Positions 5,246 through 5,288 of a DNA stretch of 5,288 nucleotides are shown piece after piece (the first letter of the stretch is position 1; each line of letters begins with the position of its first letter). Under the pieces are notes generated by a model, which made no database searches, had not been told where the DNA came from, and saw only the letters and a program-made list of their open reading frames with translations. The position numbers were made by a program, and so were the translations under genes. This stretch comes from Oscillospiraceae bacterium. Lineage in GTDB: Bacteria; Bacillota; Clostridia; Oscillospirales; Acutalibacteraceae. The stretch is from NCBI GenBank assembly GCA_029007475.1, contig JAQXHW010000042.1, positions 1 through 5,288 on the forward strand. Reading direction: 5' to 3'.

Positions 5246-5288
5246 ATGAATGTAAATATGCTTTCCGATTTTCTGAAAAAAGAATATG
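5246..5288 (+). CDS. Start of an unidentified gene (cut by window end)
   Basis: Fourteen codons are visible, reading MNVNMLSDFLKKEY, with the frame still open at the window edge. The upstream promoter at 5171-5199 supports a real gene. The ribosome binding site is weak (AGG, 8 nt before the ATG at 5246). A second in-frame ATG at 5258 is possible but has no better site. Too little is visible to name a family. Confidence 0.5.
   Translation, partial: MNVNMLSDFLKKEY

Overview
This 5.3-kb, AT-rich window looks like chromosomal core genome from a spore-forming, low-GC Gram-positive bacterium, most likely an anaerobic member of the Clostridia (an Oscillospirales/Ruminococcus-like lineage would fit). 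The reasons are a cwlJ-gerQ spore-germination gene pair, near-consensus sigma-A promoters (TTGACA / TATAAT, 16-17 bp spacers), strong AGGAGG-type ribosome binding sites, and the absence of mobile-element or phage genes. The assignment is inferred from gene content; there is no rRNA to confirm it.

Layout from left to right. (1) Positions 1-703, minus strand: the N-terminal 234 residues of peptide chain release factor 3 (prfC), with a TTG start and its own perfect-consensus promoter. (2) Positions 704-1076: a divergent intergenic region. It holds the prfC promoter, a compact promoter-to-terminator unit on the plus strand (890-1007) that resembles a free-standing small RNA of about 80 nt, and a separate promoter for hemW. 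(3) Positions 1077-2192, plus: hemW, a radical-SAM heme chaperone. (4) Positions 2176-3252, minus: cwlJ followed after 12 bp by gerQ. These encode a spore cortex-lytic enzyme and its spore-coat partner; gerQ converges on hemW and overlaps its 3' end by 17 bp. (5) Positions 3253-3915: a mostly non-coding stretch around one tRNA-Ser(CGA) gene, which has its own promoter and terminator. Two more minus-strand hairpin terminators lie here, one of them with no obvious client gene. (6) Positions 3916-5103, minus: a secreted lipoprotein of the branched-chain amino acid (Leu/Ile/Val) type ABC-transporter substrate-binding family, with no transporter genes beside it. (7) Positions 5246-5288, plus: the first codons of an unidentified gene with a good promoter, divergent from the lipoprotein gene.

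The genes are mostly single transcription units with separate jobs: translation termination, heme handling, spore germination, a serine tRNA and solute sensing or uptake. The only clear functional partnership is cwlJ-gerQ. Nothing here amounts to a new multi-gene system. The items most worth follow-up are the small-RNA-like unit upstream of hemW, the divergent GerQ, the hemW/gerQ antisense overlap, and the orphan binding lipoprotein with back-to-back divergent promoters.
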